64,000 bases of DNA from an uncultured Pseudomonadota bacterium (GCA_903951825.1 CAJBDJ010000066.1:1-64000), one strand, 5' to 3'. Positions 21,535-32,590 are shown, counted from the first letter of the stretch. Numbers and translations are program-made. Notes: generated by a model not told the origin, from the letters alone.

Positions 21535-22334
21535 CAGGGAATCCAGTCAGGTTTGAGCCGGCAGCCGGCGGATTGTGTCAATACTTCGTAACCATTCTCG
21601 GTCACTAAAATGGTGTGCTCCCATTGTGCAGAAAGGCTGTGATCCTTGGTCACGATGGTCCAGCCGTCCGCCAGTTCGCGTATCGCGGCCTTGCCGGCAT
21701 TGATCATCGGTTCAATGGTGAAAATCATCCCGGCTTCCATTTTTGGGCCGGTTCCGGCTTTCCCGTAATGGGTGACCTGCGGCTCTTCGTGAAATTTTGC
21801 GCCGATACCATGTCCGCAAAACTCGCGAACAATCGAGTAGCCATTTTTTTCGGCATATTTTTGAATGATGGCGCCGATGTCCCCGAAATGAGCGCCAGGG
21901 CGAACCACGGAAATTCCCAGCCACAGGCAATCGAAGGCGATCTCGCTCAACCGTCTGGCCTGAATCGACGGCTCGCCAATCATGAACATGCGGCTACTGT
22001 CACCGTGATAACCATTTTTGATGGGGGTCACGTCGACATTAAGAATGTCGCCATTCTTGAGTACTCGATCACCCGGAATGCCATGGCAGACCTGGTGGTT
22101 TACCGAGGTGCAAATAGCTTTCGGATAGGGCTTGTAGCCGGCCGGGGCGTAATTAAGGGGAGCTGAAATTGCTTGCTGAACGTTAACCGTGTACTCGTTG
22201 CAAAGGCGGTCGATTTCTCCGGTGGTGACGTCGGCCTTGACGAAGGGTTCGATGTAGTCAAGCAACTCGGAGGCGAGGCGACCGGCGACGCGCATTTTTT
22301 CGATTTCGTCCGGCGTCTTGATTGAAATGCCCAT
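21534..22334 (-). CDS. map: Methionine aminopeptidase, type I
   Basis: A 266-residue metalloprotease that removes the initiator methionine from new proteins. The metal ligands appear in order: [16 protein letters not shown] (two Asp), [20 protein letters not shown] (His), FTIEPM (Glu) and a final Glu in [14 protein letters not shown]. The conserved substrate-site His is in [12 protein letters not shown]. An AGGA ribosome site precedes the ATG. The gene diverges from rpsB across 290 bases, the classical map-rpsB arrangement, and is translationally coupled to glnD. Confidence 0.97.
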   Translation of the reverse strand: MGISIKTPDEIEKMRVAGRLASELLDYIEPFVKADVTTGEIDRLCNEYTVNVQQAISAPLNYAPAGYKPYPKAICTSVNHQVCHGIPGDRVLKNGDILNVDVTPIKNGYHGDSSRMFMIGEPSIQARRLSEIAFDCLWLGISVVRPGAHFGDIGAIIQKYAEKNGYSIVREFCGHGIGAKFHEEPQVTHYGKAGTGPKMEAGMIFTIEPMINAGKAAIRELADGWTIVTKDHSLSAQWEHTILVTENGYEVLTQSAGCRLKPDWIP

Positions 22335-22368
22335 GAAAGTCCTGATAGCGGGTAAGTTAAATGACCTG

Positions 22369-22374
22369 ATTTTA
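22369..22374 (-). promoter_or_regulatory. Possible -10 element for map-glnD
   Basis: On the minus strand TAAAAT lies at 22374-22369, about 35 bases before the map ATG. It matches the -10 consensus at five of six positions, but no good -35 is visible. Confidence 0.3.
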
Positions 22375-22439
22375 GCTCAATCCCGTCTCGTGCTGCCCGG
22401 CGGTGACCTGGCGTTCAATCAATTCGCGGCGGATTGCGC

Positions 22440-22468
22440 TTGGGTTGCCCCTCTCCTTTTGCTATAAT
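22440..22468 (+). promoter_or_regulatory. Promoter of the rpsB-tsf operon
   Basis: TTGGGT at 22440-22445 and a perfect TATAAT at 22463-22468 are separated by 17 bases. Transcription would start near 22475, leaving an unusually long leader of about 150 bases before rpsB. Confidence 0.65.
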
Positions 22469-22474
22469 CAAAAA

Positions 22475-22624
22475 GTTTTTCCAAGCCCAAAAGCTTGAAA
22501 AACGGTGGCGCGCAAGGTGCGTACCGCCAAATCCACACATCCGCCGATTAAGGGTGTTCGTCAGGGTTCGATCCGGGCGGGCGTTTCAGGCGGGTGGAGG
22601 TTCAACCCTTAAGGAGTTTTTAGT
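22475..22624 (+). promoter_or_regulatory. Structured rpsB leader, probable S2 autoregulatory region
   Basis: The 150-base untranslated leader begins with a near-perfect hairpin (22475-22486 with 22493-22503, one bulged C). An imperfect GC-rich stem-loop follows around 22504-22528, with further GC-rich sequence up to an aaggag ribosome site at 22611-22617. In gamma-proteobacteria the rpsB leader (the t44 RNA family) lets ribosomal protein S2 repress its own operon. Regulation here is inferred from length, position and structure; I cannot show that it matches that RNA family. Confidence 0.5.
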
Positions 22625-23374
22625 ATGGCTATTACTATGCGTGAAATGCTGGAGGCGGGTGTCCATTTCGGCCATCAAACCCGTTTCTGGTCTCCCAAAA
22701 TGGCACCGTACATCTTCGGTGCGCGTAACAAAATTCATATCGTCAACCTCGAAAAAACCTTGGCCAAGTACAACGAGGCCTCTGCCTTCGTTAAAAAGCT
22801 CTCGGCCAATCGCGGCAATATCCTGTTTGTCGGCACCAAGCGCCAGGCACGCGAAATCATTGCGGAAGAAGCGCAGCGCGCAGGTGCTTCGTATGTTGAC
22901 CAGCGCTGGCTGGGTGGCATGCTGACCAACTTCAAGACGGTCAAGACCTCGATCAAGCGCCTGAAAGACATGGAAATCGCTGTCGAAGCTGGCGATCTTG
23001 AGCGGATGCCGAAAAAGGAAGCGCTGACCTTTCGCCGTGAAATGGAAAAATTGCAAAAATCCATCGGCGGCATCAAGGAAATGAATAGTTTGCCGGATGC
23101 GATTTTCGTGATCGACGTCGGTTATCACAAAATCGGCATCACCGAAGCCGGCAAGCTGGGCATCCCGGTCATTGGTGTTGTCGACACCAATCACTCGCCG
23201 GAAGGCGTTTCTTACGTCATTCCCGGCAACGACGATTCTTCACGGGCGATTCGTCTCTACGCTCGCGGCATCGCTGACGCCATCCTCGAAGGCCGTAGCC
23301 AGGTCATTCAGGAAATCGTTGCCGCCGCCGGTGGCGACGATGAGTTCGTCGAGGTGGTCGAAGCGGCTCAGTAA
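22625..23374 (+). CDS. rpsB: 30S ribosomal protein S2
   Basis: A 249-residue small-subunit protein. It opens with [20 protein letters not shown] and contains the family signatures [36 protein letters not shown] and [25 protein letters not shown]. Length is standard for S2. A strong aaggag site precedes the ATG. It is the first gene of the rpsB-tsf-pyrH-frr run and follows a long structured leader. Confidence 0.99.
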   Translation: MAITMREMLEAGVHFGHQTRFWSPKMAPYIFGARNKIHIVNLEKTLAKYNEASAFVKKLSANRGNILFVGTKRQAREIIAEEAQRAGASYVDQRWLGGMLTNFKTVKTSIKRLKDMEIAVEAGDLERMPKKEALTFRREMEKLQKSIGGIKEMNSLPDAIFVIDVGYHKIGITEAGKLGIPVIGVVDTNHSPEGVSYVIPGNDDSSRAIRLYARGIADAILEGRSQVIQEIVAAAGGDDEFVEVVEAAQ

Positions 23375-23395
23375 GCCGGATTCCAATGGTCAAGG

Positions 23396-23416
23396 GACGG
23401 GGCGCAAGGCCCCGTC
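23396..23416 (+). terminator. Stem-loop between rpsB and tsf
   Basis: A perfect eight-base GC-rich stem, GACGGGGC and GCCCCGTC around a gcaag loop. The following bases (tgctctatag) are not a T-tract, so this is more likely an attenuating or RNA-processing structure than a full terminator. It lies in the 66-base gap before tsf. Confidence 0.55.
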
Positions 23417-23440
23417 TGCTCTATAGCTCAGGAGAAAAAT

Positions 23441-24340
23441 ATGGCGGCAATTACCGCAGGTATGGTGGCAGAACTGCGCGGCAAGACCGACGCGCCGATG
23501 ATGGAATGCAAAAAGGCACTGACCGAAGCCGATGGCGACATGGTCAAAGCCGAAGAGATTCTTCGCGTCAAATTGGGTAACAAGGCCAGCAAGGCTGCTT
23601 CCCGGGTTGCGGCTGAAGGCATCGTTGCCGTCAGTATTTCCGCTGATGGCAAGGTTGGGGCGATTGTTGAAGTCAATAGCGAAACCGATTTCGTCGCCAA
23701 AAACGATGAATTCATTGCACTGGCCAATGGTTCGGCCAAGCTGGTTGCCGAGAAAAATCCGGCTGATGTGGCGGCCTTGTCTGCTTTGCCGATGGGTGAG
23801 GGCTCGGTCGAGTCGACCCGTTCTGCGCTGGTCGGCAAGATCGGCGAAAACATGTCGATTCGTCGTTTTTGCCGCTTCGAGGCGAAAGGTACGTTGGTTT
23901 CATACATTCACGGCGGAGCCAAAGTCGGTGTGGTAATCGATGTAGTGGGTGGCGACGAGCAGCTGGGCAAGGATCTGGCTATGCACATTGCTGCGTCAAA
24001 GCCGAAATCCGTTGATTCTTCGGGGGTTTCCGCTGAACTGCTCGACACCGAACGGCGCATCGCCATCGAAAAGGCACGCGAAGCCGGCAAGCCGGAAGCG
24101 ATGCTGGAGAAAATTGCTGAAGGAACCGTTCAGAAGTATCTGAAAGATGTCACGCTGCTCGGCCAGATTTTTGTCAAGGCGGCTGATGGCAAGCAAACCA
24201 TTGAGCAACTGCTGAAGTCGAAGGGTGCCACCGTTGCCAGCTTCGCGCTGTTTGTGGTGGGCGAGGGAATTGAGAAGAAAGTTGACGACTTTGCGGCAGA
24301 GGTTGCTGCCCAGGCGGCGGCCGCCGCGGCCAAGAAGTAA
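23441..24340 (+). CDS. tsf: Elongation factor Ts
   Basis: A 299-residue guanine-nucleotide exchange factor for EF-Tu. The N-terminal UBA-like domain reads [20 protein letters not shown] and [11 protein letters not shown]. The EF-Tu-contacting [10 protein letters not shown] motif is at about residues 80-89, and the core and coiled-coil regions follow. Length is close to the usual 280-300. An aggaga ribosome site lies before the ATG. It is separated from rpsB by a GC-rich hairpin that could set the S2:EF-Ts ratio. Confidence 0.98.
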   Translation: MAAITAGMVAELRGKTDAPMMECKKALTEADGDMVKAEEILRVKLGNKASKAASRVAAEGIVAVSISADGKVGAIVEVNSETDFVAKNDEFIALANGSAKLVAEKNPADVAALSALPMGEGSVESTRSALVGKIGENMSIRRFCRFEAKGTLVSYIHGGAKVGVVIDVVGGDEQLGKDLAMHIAASKPKSVDSSGVSAELLDTERRIAIEKAREAGKPEAMLEKIAEGTVQKYLKDVTLLGQIFVKAADGKQTIEQLLKSKGATVASFALFVVGEGIEKKVDDFAAEVAAQAAAAAAKK

Positions 24341-24358
24341 ATCTCCAGGAAGACGGCG

Positions 24359-25075
24359 ATGACCCCACCCAAATACAAGCGAATTCTCCTCAAGCTCTCA
24401 GGCGAGGCACTTATGGGTAGCGATGCCTACGGCATCAATCCGCAAACAATTGCGGCGATTGTCGGAGAGATCAAGGCAGTCGCTGATTTGGGTGTGGAAA
24501 TCGGCGTCGTTATCGGCGGCGGCAACATCTTCCGCGGAATGGCCGGGACGGCCACCGGAATGGATCGCGCCACCGCTGACTACATGGGCATGATGGCAAC
24601 CGTCATGAATGCCATGGCGCTCTCGGACGCGATGCGCCAAGCGGGGCTCAATGCGCGTGTTCAATCTGCACTGAATATTGAACAGGTCGTCGAACCTTAC
24701 ATTCGCGGCAAGGCGATTCGCTATCTGGAAGAAGGCAAAGTGGTTATCTTCGGTGCCGGTACCGGCAACCCGTTCTTTACCACCGACACGGCAGCCGCAT
24801 TGCGCGGCTCTGAAATCGGTGCTGAAATCGTCTTGAAGGCAACCAAGGTCGATGGTATTTACACTGCCGACCCGAAAAAAGACCCGACAGCAACACGTTA
24901 CGATCAAATCAGCTTCAATGAAGCCATTTCCAAGAATCTGGCCGTGATGGACGCGACCGCTTTCGCGCTGTGTCGTGATCAGAAATTACCGATCAACGTT
25001 TTTTCCATCTTCAAGGCTGGTGCGCTGAAGCGCATCGTGCTTGGGGAAAGTGAAGGTACGCTGGTTTATTACTAA
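24359..25075 (+). CDS. pyrH: UMP kinase PyrH
   Basis: A 238-residue amino-acid-kinase-fold enzyme that phosphorylates UMP to UDP. The N-terminal [15 protein letters not shown], the glycine loop [12 protein letters not shown] and the [19 protein letters not shown] segment are diagnostic. The C-terminal [16 protein letters not shown] region carries the ATP site. It follows tsf after 18 bases and precedes frr by 11. Bacterial PyrH is normally hexameric and regulated by GTP and UTP. Confidence 0.98.
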   Translation: MTPPKYKRILLKLSGEALMGSDAYGINPQTIAAIVGEIKAVADLGVEIGVVIGGGNIFRGMAGTATGMDRATADYMGMMATVMNAMALSDAMRQAGLNARVQSALNIEQVVEPYIRGKAIRYLEEGKVVIFGAGTGNPFFTTDTAAALRGSEIGAEIVLKATKVDGIYTADPKKDPTATRYDQISFNEAISKNLAVMDATAFALCRDQKLPINVFSIFKAGALKRIVLGESEGTLVYY

Positions 25076-25086
25076 AGGACGCCGGG

Positions 25087-25644
25087 ATGATTGCCGATCT
25101 CAAAAAAACACTCGAAGCCAAAATGCAAAAGTCGCTTGAAGTGCTCAAGCTTGACCTGCAAAAAGTTCGCACTGGCCGTGCACATATCGGTTTGCTCGAT
25201 CACGTTCAGGTCGATTACTACGGCTCCATGGTGCCGGTCAATCAGGTTGCCAACATCACCCTGGTCGATGCCCGAACAATCGGCGTGCAGCCTTGGGAAA
25301 AGCCCATGCTGCAAAAGGTCGAGAAGGCAATTCGCGACTCGGACCTGGGGCTGAATCCGTCATCGCAAGGTGATTTGATTCGTGTGCCGATGCCGGCTTT
25401 GACCGAGGAACGCCGGCGCGATCTGATCAAGGTAGTCAAAACAGAGGGTGAGGAAACGAAAATCGCCCTGCGCAATTTGCGCCGCGACGCCAATGCCCAT
25501 CTCAAGGATGCTTTGAAGAAACACGAAATCCCCGAAGACGACGAGCGCAGAACGCAGGATGAGGTACAGAAAATTACCGATAAATATGTCGCCGAAGTGG
25601 ACAAAATGCTCGCCCATAAAGAGGCCGAGCTGATGCAGGTATAG
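25087..25644 (+). CDS. frr: Ribosome recycling factor
   Basis: A 185-residue tRNA-mimic protein that splits the post-termination ribosome together with EF-G. The characteristic motifs [21 protein letters not shown], the QPWEKP hinge region and [13 protein letters not shown] are present, as is the C-terminal helix ending in [15 protein letters not shown]. Length is exactly the family norm. It sits between pyrH and uppS, the usual order. Confidence 0.99.
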   Translation: MIADLKKTLEAKMQKSLEVLKLDLQKVRTGRAHIGLLDHVQVDYYGSMVPVNQVANITLVDARTIGVQPWEKPMLQKVEKAIRDSDLGLNPSSQGDLIRVPMPALTEERRRDLIKVVKTEGEETKIALRNLRRDANAHLKDALKKHEIPEDDERRTQDEVQKITDKYVAEVDKMLAHKEAELMQV

Positions 25645-25655
25645 ATCGACGCTTA

Positions 25656-26417
25656 ATGGCTTTTTTCTCCAGTTCAACACGTCAAATTCCGCAGGTTGCA
25701 GCCGTGCCCGGGCACGTTGCCGTCATTATGGATGGCAATGGCCGCTGGGCGAAAGAGCGCTTTTTGCCGCGTTTTGCCGGCCATGCCAAGGGCGTTGAAC
25801 TGGTTCGCGAAATGGTTCGCGCTTGTCTTGAACGAGATATTCGCTACCTCACCCTGTTTGCTTTCAGTTCCGAAAACTGGCGTCGGCCACAAGAAGAAGT
25901 GACCCTGTTGATGCAATTGTTTGTCAAGGCGCTTGACCAGGAAGTCGACAAACTCGATCGCAACGGTGTGCGCCTGCGGGTAATCGGTGATCTCTCGCGC
26001 TTTGATGCAGCCTTGCAAGGCTTGATTCGTGACGCCGAGCAAAAGACGGCCGACAACCATCGGCTTCATCTGACCATTGCCGCCAATTATGGCGGGCGCT
26101 GGGACATCATTCAGGCGGTCAACCGGCTGAGCGCAGCCCATCCTGACAAGCGCGAAGCCTGGAGCGAGGCCGATCTGGAGCCTTTTCTTTCAATGGCTTT
26201 CGCCCCCGAACCGGATTTGTTCATTCGTACTGGCGGCGAGCAGCGGATCAGCAATTTTTTGCTCTGGCAACTGGCTTATACCGAGCTGTACTTCACGGAC
26301 ACCCTCTGGCCGGCTTTTGATACGGCTGAATTTGACAAGGCCGTGCGCTCTTACCAGCAGCGCGAACGTCGTTTTGGCCGCACCAGCGAGCAATTGCCCG
26401 GGACAGCGGATGCTTAG
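25656..26417 (+). CDS. uppS: Undecaprenyl diphosphate synthase
   Basis: A 253-residue cis-prenyltransferase that makes the C55 carrier lipid for peptidoglycan and O-antigen. The catalytic aspartate is residue 26 in [13 protein letters not shown]; the conserved [11 protein letters not shown] and the C-terminal [20 protein letters not shown] and [12 protein letters not shown] motifs are all visible. Length is normal. Its end overlaps the start of cdsA by eight bases. Confidence 0.98.
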   Translation: MAFFSSSTRQIPQVAAVPGHVAVIMDGNGRWAKERFLPRFAGHAKGVELVREMVRACLERDIRYLTLFAFSSENWRRPQEEVTLLMQLFVKALDQEVDKLDRNGVRLRVIGDLSRFDAALQGLIRDAEQKTADNHRLHLTIAANYGGRWDIIQAVNRLSAAHPDKREAWSEADLEPFLSMAFAPEPDLFIRTGGEQRISNFLLWQLAYTELYFTDTLWPAFDTAEFDKAVRSYQQRERRFGRTSEQLPGTADA

Positions 26418-27246
26418 AACGCGCGTCATGACTGCGCTGGCTCTGCTTGCCTTTCTGTTGCCCGGCTTGTTTTACTTGTCACCAGCGCATTGGGCGCTGT
26501 TGATGGCGGCAGTTGTCGGGATCGGCGCTTGGGAGTGGGGCGCCCTGCTACGCTGGAGCGAGAGCCGTCGGCGCTTGCTGGGTCTGGTGATGGCGCTGAT
26601 TTGTGGAGGCGTCTCGCTACTCGCCCCGGAAGTGGTCGGCGAAAATGCCTCAGGCAATTTCGCCAGTCCCTGGGTAATTTCGGTCTACGCGGTTTCTGCG
26701 GGATTCTGGTGTTTGCTCGTTCCTTTCTGGCTGCGCGGGCGCTGGGCGCTCGGTTCGGGCAGCGCGGGATTACTGACCGGTGTGATTGTTCTTTTTCCCA
26801 CCTGGCTGGCACTTGTCCAATTGCGCGTCGCCGGACCCGGCGTTCTTCTCGCGCTCTTTGCGGTGGTCTGGATGGCCGACATTGCGGCCTACTTTTCTGG
26901 AAAGAAATTCGGCAAGCACAAGCTGGCTCCCACCATCAGCCCGGGAAAAACCCGCGAGGGTGCCTTCGGTGCGGTGATCGGTGTCGTCATTTACGGTCTG
27001 GGAGTGCGTCTGACCACCGGTTATGCTCCGCTCGGGCTGCCGCTTTGGATCGTTGTGCTCATCGCCATCACGGCAGTCAGCATCATTGGTGATCTCTACG
27101 AGTCAATGCTCAAGCGACAGGCCGGGATCAAGGACAGCAGCCATATTCTGCCCGGCCATGGGGGAGTTCTTGACCGTATCGACAGCCTGACCTCGACCAT
27201 GCCGATCATCGCCTTGTTATGGCTTGCCACGCGGGGTAGCGAATAG
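26410..27246 (+). CDS. cdsA: Phosphatidate cytidylyltransferase CdsA
   Basis: A 278-residue integral membrane enzyme that makes CDP-diacylglycerol from CTP and phosphatidate, the branch point of phospholipid synthesis. About eight hydrophobic segments are seen from residue 6 onward. The signature at the C-terminal end reads [20 protein letters not shown] followed by [15 protein letters not shown]. The frame is open to 26317 inside uppS, but the membrane protein begins at the ATG 26410 ([15 protein letters not shown]). The stop overlaps the dxr GTG by one base. Confidence 0.95.
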   Translation: MLRTRVMTALALLAFLLPGLFYLSPAHWALLMAAVVGIGAWEWGALLRWSESRRRLLGLVMALICGGVSLLAPEVVGENASGNFASPWVISVYAVSAGFWCLLVPFWLRGRWALGSGSAGLLTGVIVLFPTWLALVQLRVAGPGVLLALFAVVWMADIAAYFSGKKFGKHKLAPTISPGKTREGAFGAVIGVVIYGLGVRLTTGYAPLGLPLWIVVLIAITAVSIIGDLYESMLKRQAGIKDSSHILPGHGGVLDRIDSLTSTMPIIALLWLATRGSE

Positions 27247-28430
27247 TGCAGCGCATAACGCTACTCGGGTCGACCGGCTCCATCGGGCTCAGTACGCTCG
27301 ATGTCATGCGTCGCCATCCTCAGCGCTACGCGGCGTATGCGCTATGTGCCCACTCGCAGATCCAACAACTGTTTGAGCAATGTTGTGAGTTCAAGCCGCG
27401 CTTCGCTGTGGTACGTGATGCCGTGCTGGCTGATCAGTTGGCGGCTCTTTGCCGCTCGGCTGGCCTAAGCACCGAGATTCGCCACGGCGTTGACGCCTTG
27501 ACTGAAATGGCATCGGCTCCTGAAGTTGATGCGGTCATGGCGGCGATTGTTGGAGCAGCGGGGCTTGAGCCGACCCTGGCGGCGGCGCGTGCCGGCAAAA
27601 AAATCATGCTCGCCAACAAGGAAGTCCTGGTCATGGCGGGTGCGCTTTTCATGCGCACCATCCAGGAATCCGGGGCGACACTGCTGCCTGTCGATAGCGA
27701 GCACAATGCCATTTTTCAGGCGCTGCCCGCCGATTTTTCGCGCGGGCTCGCAGCGTGTGGCGTAGAGCGTATTTTGTTGACTGCCTCGGGCGGGCCATTT
27801 CGTGAGAAGGCGCTGGAAGATTTGCGCCATGTGACGCCCGAACAGGCTTGCGCTCACCCAAACTGGGTGATGGGTAGAAAAATATCCGTCGATTCCGCCA
27901 GCATGATGAACAAGGGGCTTGAGGTGATCGAAGCGCACTGGCTGTTTGCAGCTCCGCCCGAGAAAATCCAGGTGCTGGTTCACCCGCAAAGCATCATTCA
28001 CTCGGCTGTCGCTTACAACGACGGCTCGGTGCTTGCGCAAATGAGCCATCCCGACATGCGGACACCGATTGCCTATGCCCTGGCTTACCCTGAACGGATT
28101 GTTTCGGGCGCGCCAGCCCTGGATTTATTCAAAATTGGCCGGCTCGATTTTTATCCGCCGGATTTTGAACGGTTTCCTTGCTTGCGGCTTGCCTACGATG
28201 TTTTGCGTCAAGGAGGCACCGCACCGGCGATTCTCAATGCCGCGAACGAAGTTGCGGTTGCCGCATTTCTTGAGCGGAAATTGGCTTTTCTCGATATTTC
28301 CAGGTTGATCGAAACTGTTTTGAGCCGATTGCCTTGTCGCATCGACAGTAGTCTAGACGATGTTCTTGTTGCCGATGCCGAAGCACGCCAGCTCGCCCAT
28401 CAATTCGTCAACCGCCGGGATGCCGCATGA
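27246..28430 (+). CDS. dxr: 1-deoxy-D-xylulose-5-phosphate reductoisomerase
   Basis: A 394-residue NADPH-dependent enzyme of the MEP isoprenoid pathway (DXP to MEP). The Rossmann motif [15 protein letters not shown] lies at residues 5-19. The metal/substrate site [10 protein letters not shown] and the flexible loop [20 protein letters not shown] are clear. It starts with GTG overlapping the cdsA stop, and its stop overlaps rseP by four bases. The location next to uppS puts two isoprenoid-carrier steps in one operon. Confidence 0.98.
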   Translation: MQRITLLGSTGSIGLSTLDVMRRHPQRYAAYALCAHSQIQQLFEQCCEFKPRFAVVRDAVLADQLAALCRSAGLSTEIRHGVDALTEMASAPEVDAVMAAIVGAAGLEPTLAAARAGKKIMLANKEVLVMAGALFMRTIQESGATLLPVDSEHNAIFQALPADFSRGLAACGVERILLTASGGPFREKALEDLRHVTPEQACAHPNWVMGRKISVDSASMMNKGLEVIEAHWLFAAPPEKIQVLVHPQSIIHSAVAYNDGSVLAQMSHPDMRTPIAYALAYPERIVSGAPALDLFKIGRLDFYPPDFERFPCLRLAYDVLRQGGTAPAILNAANEVAVAAFLERKLAFLDISRLIETVLSRLPCRIDSSLDDVLVADAEARQLAHQFVNRRDAA

Positions 28431-29794
28431 TTGACGTCGTTGTCTATCTGACTGCCTTTATCGTCGTACTTGGCGTGCTGGTGGCGGTTCACGAGTTGGG
28501 GCACTACCTCGCGGCACGCTATTGCAATGTCAAGGTGTTGCGCTTTTCAATGGGTTTCGGGCGAACGATTTTTTTGCGCAAATTTGGAGTGGATCGCACC
28601 GAATGGACGCTCGCTGCGATTCCTCTCGGCGGCTTCGTCAAAATGCTCGATGAACGTGATGGCGAGGTCGCCGATGCAGAGCGTCATCGTGCCTTCAACC
28701 GCCAATCGCTCGGCAAGCGGAGCCTGATCGTTGTCGCCGGACCGTTCGCCAATTTCGTGCTGGCCATCCTGATTTATTGGGCGGTTTTCATGAGCGGCAG
28801 CGAGGAACTGTTGCCGATTCTTGGTCAGCCGCCGGACACCTCACCAGCAGCCATGGCGAGCATAAAAAATGGCGATCAGGTGCGCACCGTTGACGGTCAA
28901 TCAGTTGCCAGCTGGGATCAGTTGCGCTGGATCATCCTCCAAAAAGCGACCGATCAGGAGAGTATTCAACTCGAGATCATCAATCAGCAACAAGAAGTGG
29001 CGGTTCGTCAGCTGACGCTGACGGCGGCTGCCGAACACGGTTGGGAAGGTGATGTCCTCGGGCACCTGGGCATCGTATTTTTCCGTCCCAACCTCCCCGC
29101 GGTGATTGGCAGATTGTCGTCCGGAGATATTGCCGAACAGGCCGGCGTACGTATTGGTGACGAGATTCTGACCGTCAATACCGTTCAAGTCTCCTCGTGG
29201 CTCGATTTTGTGCGACAGGTTCGTGATTCCGACGGAAAGCCATTGCGCCTTGAAATCAATCGTGACGGTCGAATTCTCATGATCGATATTGAGCCAAGAA
29301 TGGTGTCCGAACGGGGGCGTCAGGTAGGAAAAATCGGCGTCGCGGTCGCCGAAACCGAAGAGACTCGCCGTCAACTGAGAACCTTGGTCAGTTACGGATT
29401 TTTCGCTGCCGGCGCTCGGGCAATCGGAGAAACCTGGGACAAGTCGATATTCACCTTGGTCATGATGGGCAAAATGCTGATTGGCGAGGTCTCCTGGAAA
29501 AACATCTCGGGGCCGGTGACGATTGCCGATTACGCAGGGCAATCAGCACGTCTCGGACTGGATTACTACCTCAAGTTCATGGCGCTGCTCAGCATCAGTC
29601 TCGGCGTGCTTAATCTGCTCCCCATTCCGGTTCTGGATGGGGGGCATTTGTTGTATTATGCGATTGAAGCCGTCAGGCGTCGTCCGCTCTCCGAGCGTGT
29701 CATGGAACTGTGCCAGCGCTTTGGGTTGGCTGTCCTGGTTACCTTGATGGCTTTCGCTTTCTTTAACGATATAACCCGCCTGGTTTCTGGCTAA
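28427..29794 (+). CDS. rseP: Site-2 intramembrane protease RseP
   Basis: A 455-residue zinc metalloprotease of the inner membrane that cleaves anti-sigma factor RseA in the sigmaE response and clears signal peptides. The HExxH motif is H22-E23-L-G-H26 in the first helix. Two periplasmic PDZ domains span about residues 115-300. The third zinc ligand lies in the [14 protein letters not shown] motif near residue 400. There are four membrane segments and the length is standard. The ATG overlaps the dxr stop and bamA starts immediately after its stop. Confidence 0.97.
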   Translation: MIDVVVYLTAFIVVLGVLVAVHELGHYLAARYCNVKVLRFSMGFGRTIFLRKFGVDRTEWTLAAIPLGGFVKMLDERDGEVADAERHRAFNRQSLGKRSLIVVAGPFANFVLAILIYWAVFMSGSEELLPILGQPPDTSPAAMASIKNGDQVRTVDGQSVASWDQLRWIILQKATDQESIQLEIINQQQEVAVRQLTLTAAAEHGWEGDVLGHLGIVFFRPNLPAVIGRLSSGDIAEQAGVRIGDEILTVNTVQVSSWLDFVRQVRDSDGKPLRLEINRDGRILMIDIEPRMVSERGRQVGKIGVAVAETEETRRQLRTLVSYGFFAAGARAIGETWDKSIFTLVMMGKMLIGEVSWKNISGPVTIADYAGQSARLGLDYYLKFMALLSISLGVLNLLPIPVLDGGHLLYYAIEAVRRRPLSERVMELCQRFGLAVLVTLMAFAFFNDITRLVSG

Positions 29795-32071
29795 ATGATC
29801 AAGAAATCCCTGTTGTCCGCACTCATCGCCAGTTGCTTCGCATTGCCGGCGATGGCCTTTGTACCTTTCCCCGTCAAGGATATTCGCGTTGAAGGTATTC
29901 AGCGCACCGAGGCTGGTACGGTGTTTAGCTATTTGCCGGTCAAGGTTGGCGACACGCTCAACAATGAAAAGGCCGCCCAGTCGATCAAAGCGCTGTTCGC
30001 CACCGGTTTTTTCAAGGATGTCCGGATTGAAGTCGAAGGAAATGTCATGGTTGTTGTGGTGCAGGAGCGCCCGGCCATTGCAAAAATCAACTTTGTCGGC
30101 CTCAAGGAATTCGATAACGATGTCATCATTAAAGCGCTCAAAGAAGCCGGCATCGCCGAGGGACGCATTTTTGATCGTGCCCAGCTTGACAAGGCCGAGC
30201 AGGAACTCAAGCGCCAATACCTGACACGTGGCAAATATGCGGCAGCAATCACAACGACCGTAACGCCGCTGGAACGTAATCGGGTCGGTATCAATTTCAA
30301 TATTGACGAAGGTGCTGCTGCGCGTATTAAGCAAATCAACATTGTCGGCGCCAAGGCATTCAAGGAAAAGGATCTGCTCGGACTCATGGAGTTGACGACG
30401 CCCGGATTGTTGACCTGGTACACCAAAAATGATCAGTACTCACGCCAGAAACTCTCGGCTGACCTCGAAAAGCTGAAGTCGTTTTATATGAATCGCGGGT
30501 ACCTCGAGTTCAATGTCGAATCTACCCAGGTTTCGATTTCGTCTGACAAGCAGGACGTGTTCATTACCGTCAACGTCAGCGAAGGGGAGCGTTATCAGGT
30601 TTCTTCGGTTAAATTGGCTGGCGACTTCACGGTTTCAGAAGAAGAGCTTCGCCGACTGGTTTCGGTCAAGCCCGGCGATGTTTTTTCGCGTGAGCGGCTG
30701 AACGAAACAACCAAGGCCGTCGGTGAGCGTTTGGGCAAGGAGGGTTATGCCTTTGCCAATGTCAATGCCGCACCTGAAATCGACAAGGAAAAGCGTCAGG
30801 TTGCTTTCACGATATTTGTTGATCCGGGCAAACGGGTTTATGTGCGGCGTCTGAACGTTACAGGCAACACCAAAACCCGCGATGAAGTTATTCGTCGTGA
30901 AATGCGTCAGATGGAAGGCGGCTGGTACGATGCCGATCGCGTCTCGGCCTCCAAGATACGTCTGGATCGCCTCGGCTTTTTCTCTGAAGTGGCGGTCGAG
31001 ACCCCGGCAGTTCAGGGAACCTCGGATCAAATCGATGTCAATATGAATGTAGTGGAAAAACCGACCGGCAACCTGATGCTGGGTCTGGGCTTCTCCAGTA
31101 CGGAAGGTATCGTTCTCTCGGGGTCGATTGCCCAGAACAATTTCATGGGCAGTGGCAACAATGTGGGGATTCAGGTCAATACCAGCAAAATCAATACGGT
31201 TTACTCCTTTTCCTATACCAATCCTTATTTCACCAGCGATGGCGTCAGCCAGGGTTTCGATGTCTATCACCGCAAGCTGGATTCAACCAGTACAGCGGTT
31301 TCCCCCTACAAAACCCAGTCCACCGGCGGTGGATTGCGCTTCGGGTTCCCGATTAGCGAAAAGGAATCGCTTACCTTTGGGGTCGGAGTCGATTTGACAA
31401 AAATCGAGACCTTTGACAACAGTGCTTTGCGTTACCAGGAGTTCGCTCGGGACTATCCGGGAACCAATCTGACCCTTCCGGTTTCAGTCAACTGGATCAG
31501 CGATGGCAAGGACAGCTATCTTTTCCCGACGGCAGGGCGCTACCAGAAGGCTGCTCTTGAGGTGGCGATACCCGGCGGCGACCTGACCTTTTATCGCACC
31601 ACCTATCAAGTGCAGCAATATTTTCCATTGAGCAAGACGTTCACGCTGATGCTCAATGGTGACTTGGGTTACGCCAACAGCTACGGCGGCACGAGTGCTT
31701 TGCCGTTTTATAAAAACTTCTACGCCGGCGGCGTCAGTACCGTTCGCGGCTATGAAGCGGGTAGTTTGGGGCCTCGCGATAGCAATAACGACAGTCTTGG
31801 CGGTACGCGGCGTATCATTGGCAACGGTGAGGTGCTGTGGGGCATTCCCGGGATGGAAAAAAACCTGCGTCTCGGGGTGTTTCTTGATGCCGGCCAGGTT
31901 TTTGGCCAAGGTCAAAACATCTCCATGGGTGATTTGCGCTACTCCACGGGTCTGTCTGCCGCCTGGCTTTCTCCGGTGGGTCCGCTGAGGTTCAGTTTCG
32001 GTAAGGCGCTAAATAAACAGGAAGGCGATAAAACCGAGTCCTTCCAGTTCCAGTTAGGTAATACATTTTGA
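29795..32071 (+). CDS. bamA: Outer membrane protein assembly factor BamA
   Basis: A 758-residue Omp85 protein that inserts beta-barrel proteins in the outer membrane. A signal peptide (MIKKSLLSALIASCFALPAMA) precedes five POTRA repeats (about residues 23-420), starting with the typical FPVKDIRVEGIQRTEAG. The C-terminal barrel carries the conserved lid-loop VRGYEAGSLGPRD and ends in a beta-signal with terminal phenylalanine (FQFQLGNTF). It directly abuts rseP and is followed by skp, so barrel assembly, chaperone and envelope protease are co-expressed. BamD is encoded at 12.5 kb. Confidence 0.98.
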   Translation: MIKKSLLSALIASCFALPAMAFVPFPVKDIRVEGIQRTEAGTVFSYLPVKVGDTLNNEKAAQSIKALFATGFFKDVRIEVEGNVMVVVVQERPAIAKINFVGLKEFDNDVIIKALKEAGIAEGRIFDRAQLDKAEQELKRQYLTRGKYAAAITTTVTPLERNRVGINFNIDEGAAARIKQINIVGAKAFKEKDLLGLMELTTPGLLTWYTKNDQYSRQKLSADLEKLKSFYMNRGYLEFNVESTQVSISSDKQDVFITVNVSEGERYQVSSVKLAGDFTVSEEELRRLVSVKPGDVFSRERLNETTKAVGERLGKEGYAFANVNAAPEIDKEKRQVAFTIFVDPGKRVYVRRLNVTGNTKTRDEVIRREMRQMEGGWYDADRVSASKIRLDRLGFFSEVAVETPAVQGTSDQIDVNMNVVEKPTGNLMLGLGFSSTEGIVLSGSIAQNNFMGSGNNVGIQVNTSKINTVYSFSYTNPYFTSDGVSQGFDVYHRKLDSTSTAVSPYKTQSTGGGLRFGFPISEKESLTFGVGVDLTKIETFDNSALRYQEFARDYPGTNLTLPVSVNWISDGKDSYLFPTAGRYQKAALEVAIPGGDLTFYRTTYQVQQYFPLSKTFTLMLNGDLGYANSYGGTSALPFYKNFYAGGVSTVRGYEAGSLGPRDSNNDSLGGTRRIIGNGEVLWGIPGMEKNLRLGVFLDAGQVFGQGQNISMGDLRYSTGLSAAWLSPVGPLRFSFGKALNKQEGDKTESFQFQLGNTF

Positions 32072-32083
32072 TTCAGGAGTGTC

Positions 32084-32590
32084 ATGTTGAAAGCTAAATC
32101 CCTCGTTCTCGCCTCGTTGATCTCTGCCTTGTTCGCGACTGGTGTAGGCGCTGCCGAACTGAAAGTGGGCTATGTCAATACGCAGCGCATCTTCCGCGAT
32201 GCGCCGGCGGCACAAAAGGCAGCCAAAAAACTGGAAGGCGAATTTTCGCGGCGTGATCAGGATCTTCAGAAAATGGCCAAGCAGTTGCAAGGCTTGCAGG
32301 AGAATCTCGAAAAAAACTCCGTGACCATGGCTGAAAGTGATCGTCGTTCCAAAGAAAAAGAATTCGGCGAATTGTCACGCGAGTTCCAGCGCAAGCAGCG
32401 CGAGTTTCGCGAAGACCTGAATCTGCGCCAGAACGAAGAGAATGCCGCAGTTATCGAGAAAGCCAACCGGGCGATCAAGCAAATTGCCGAAGCGGAAAAA
32501 TACGATCTGGTACTGCAGGATGTCGTTTGGGTGAGCCCCCGGCTGGACATGACTGATCGCGTAATCAAGGCACTTGCCGAAGGTAAATAA
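32084..32590 (+). CDS. skp: Periplasmic chaperone Skp/OmpH
   Basis: A 168-residue exported protein with a signal peptide cut near [12 protein letters not shown]. The mature start [19 protein letters not shown] and the long charged coiled-coil arms (about residues 45-125) are typical of Skp, which forms a trimer that holds unfolded outer membrane proteins. It follows bamA by 12 bases with an aggag site, and its TAA overlaps the lpxD ATG by one base. Confidence 0.95.
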   Translation: MLKAKSLVLASLISALFATGVGAAELKVGYVNTQRIFRDAPAAQKAAKKLEGEFSRRDQDLQKMAKQLQGLQENLEKNSVTMAESDRRSKEKEFGELSREFQRKQREFREDLNLRQNEENAAVIEKANRAIKQIAEAEKYDLVLQDVVWVSPRLDMTDRVIKALAEGK

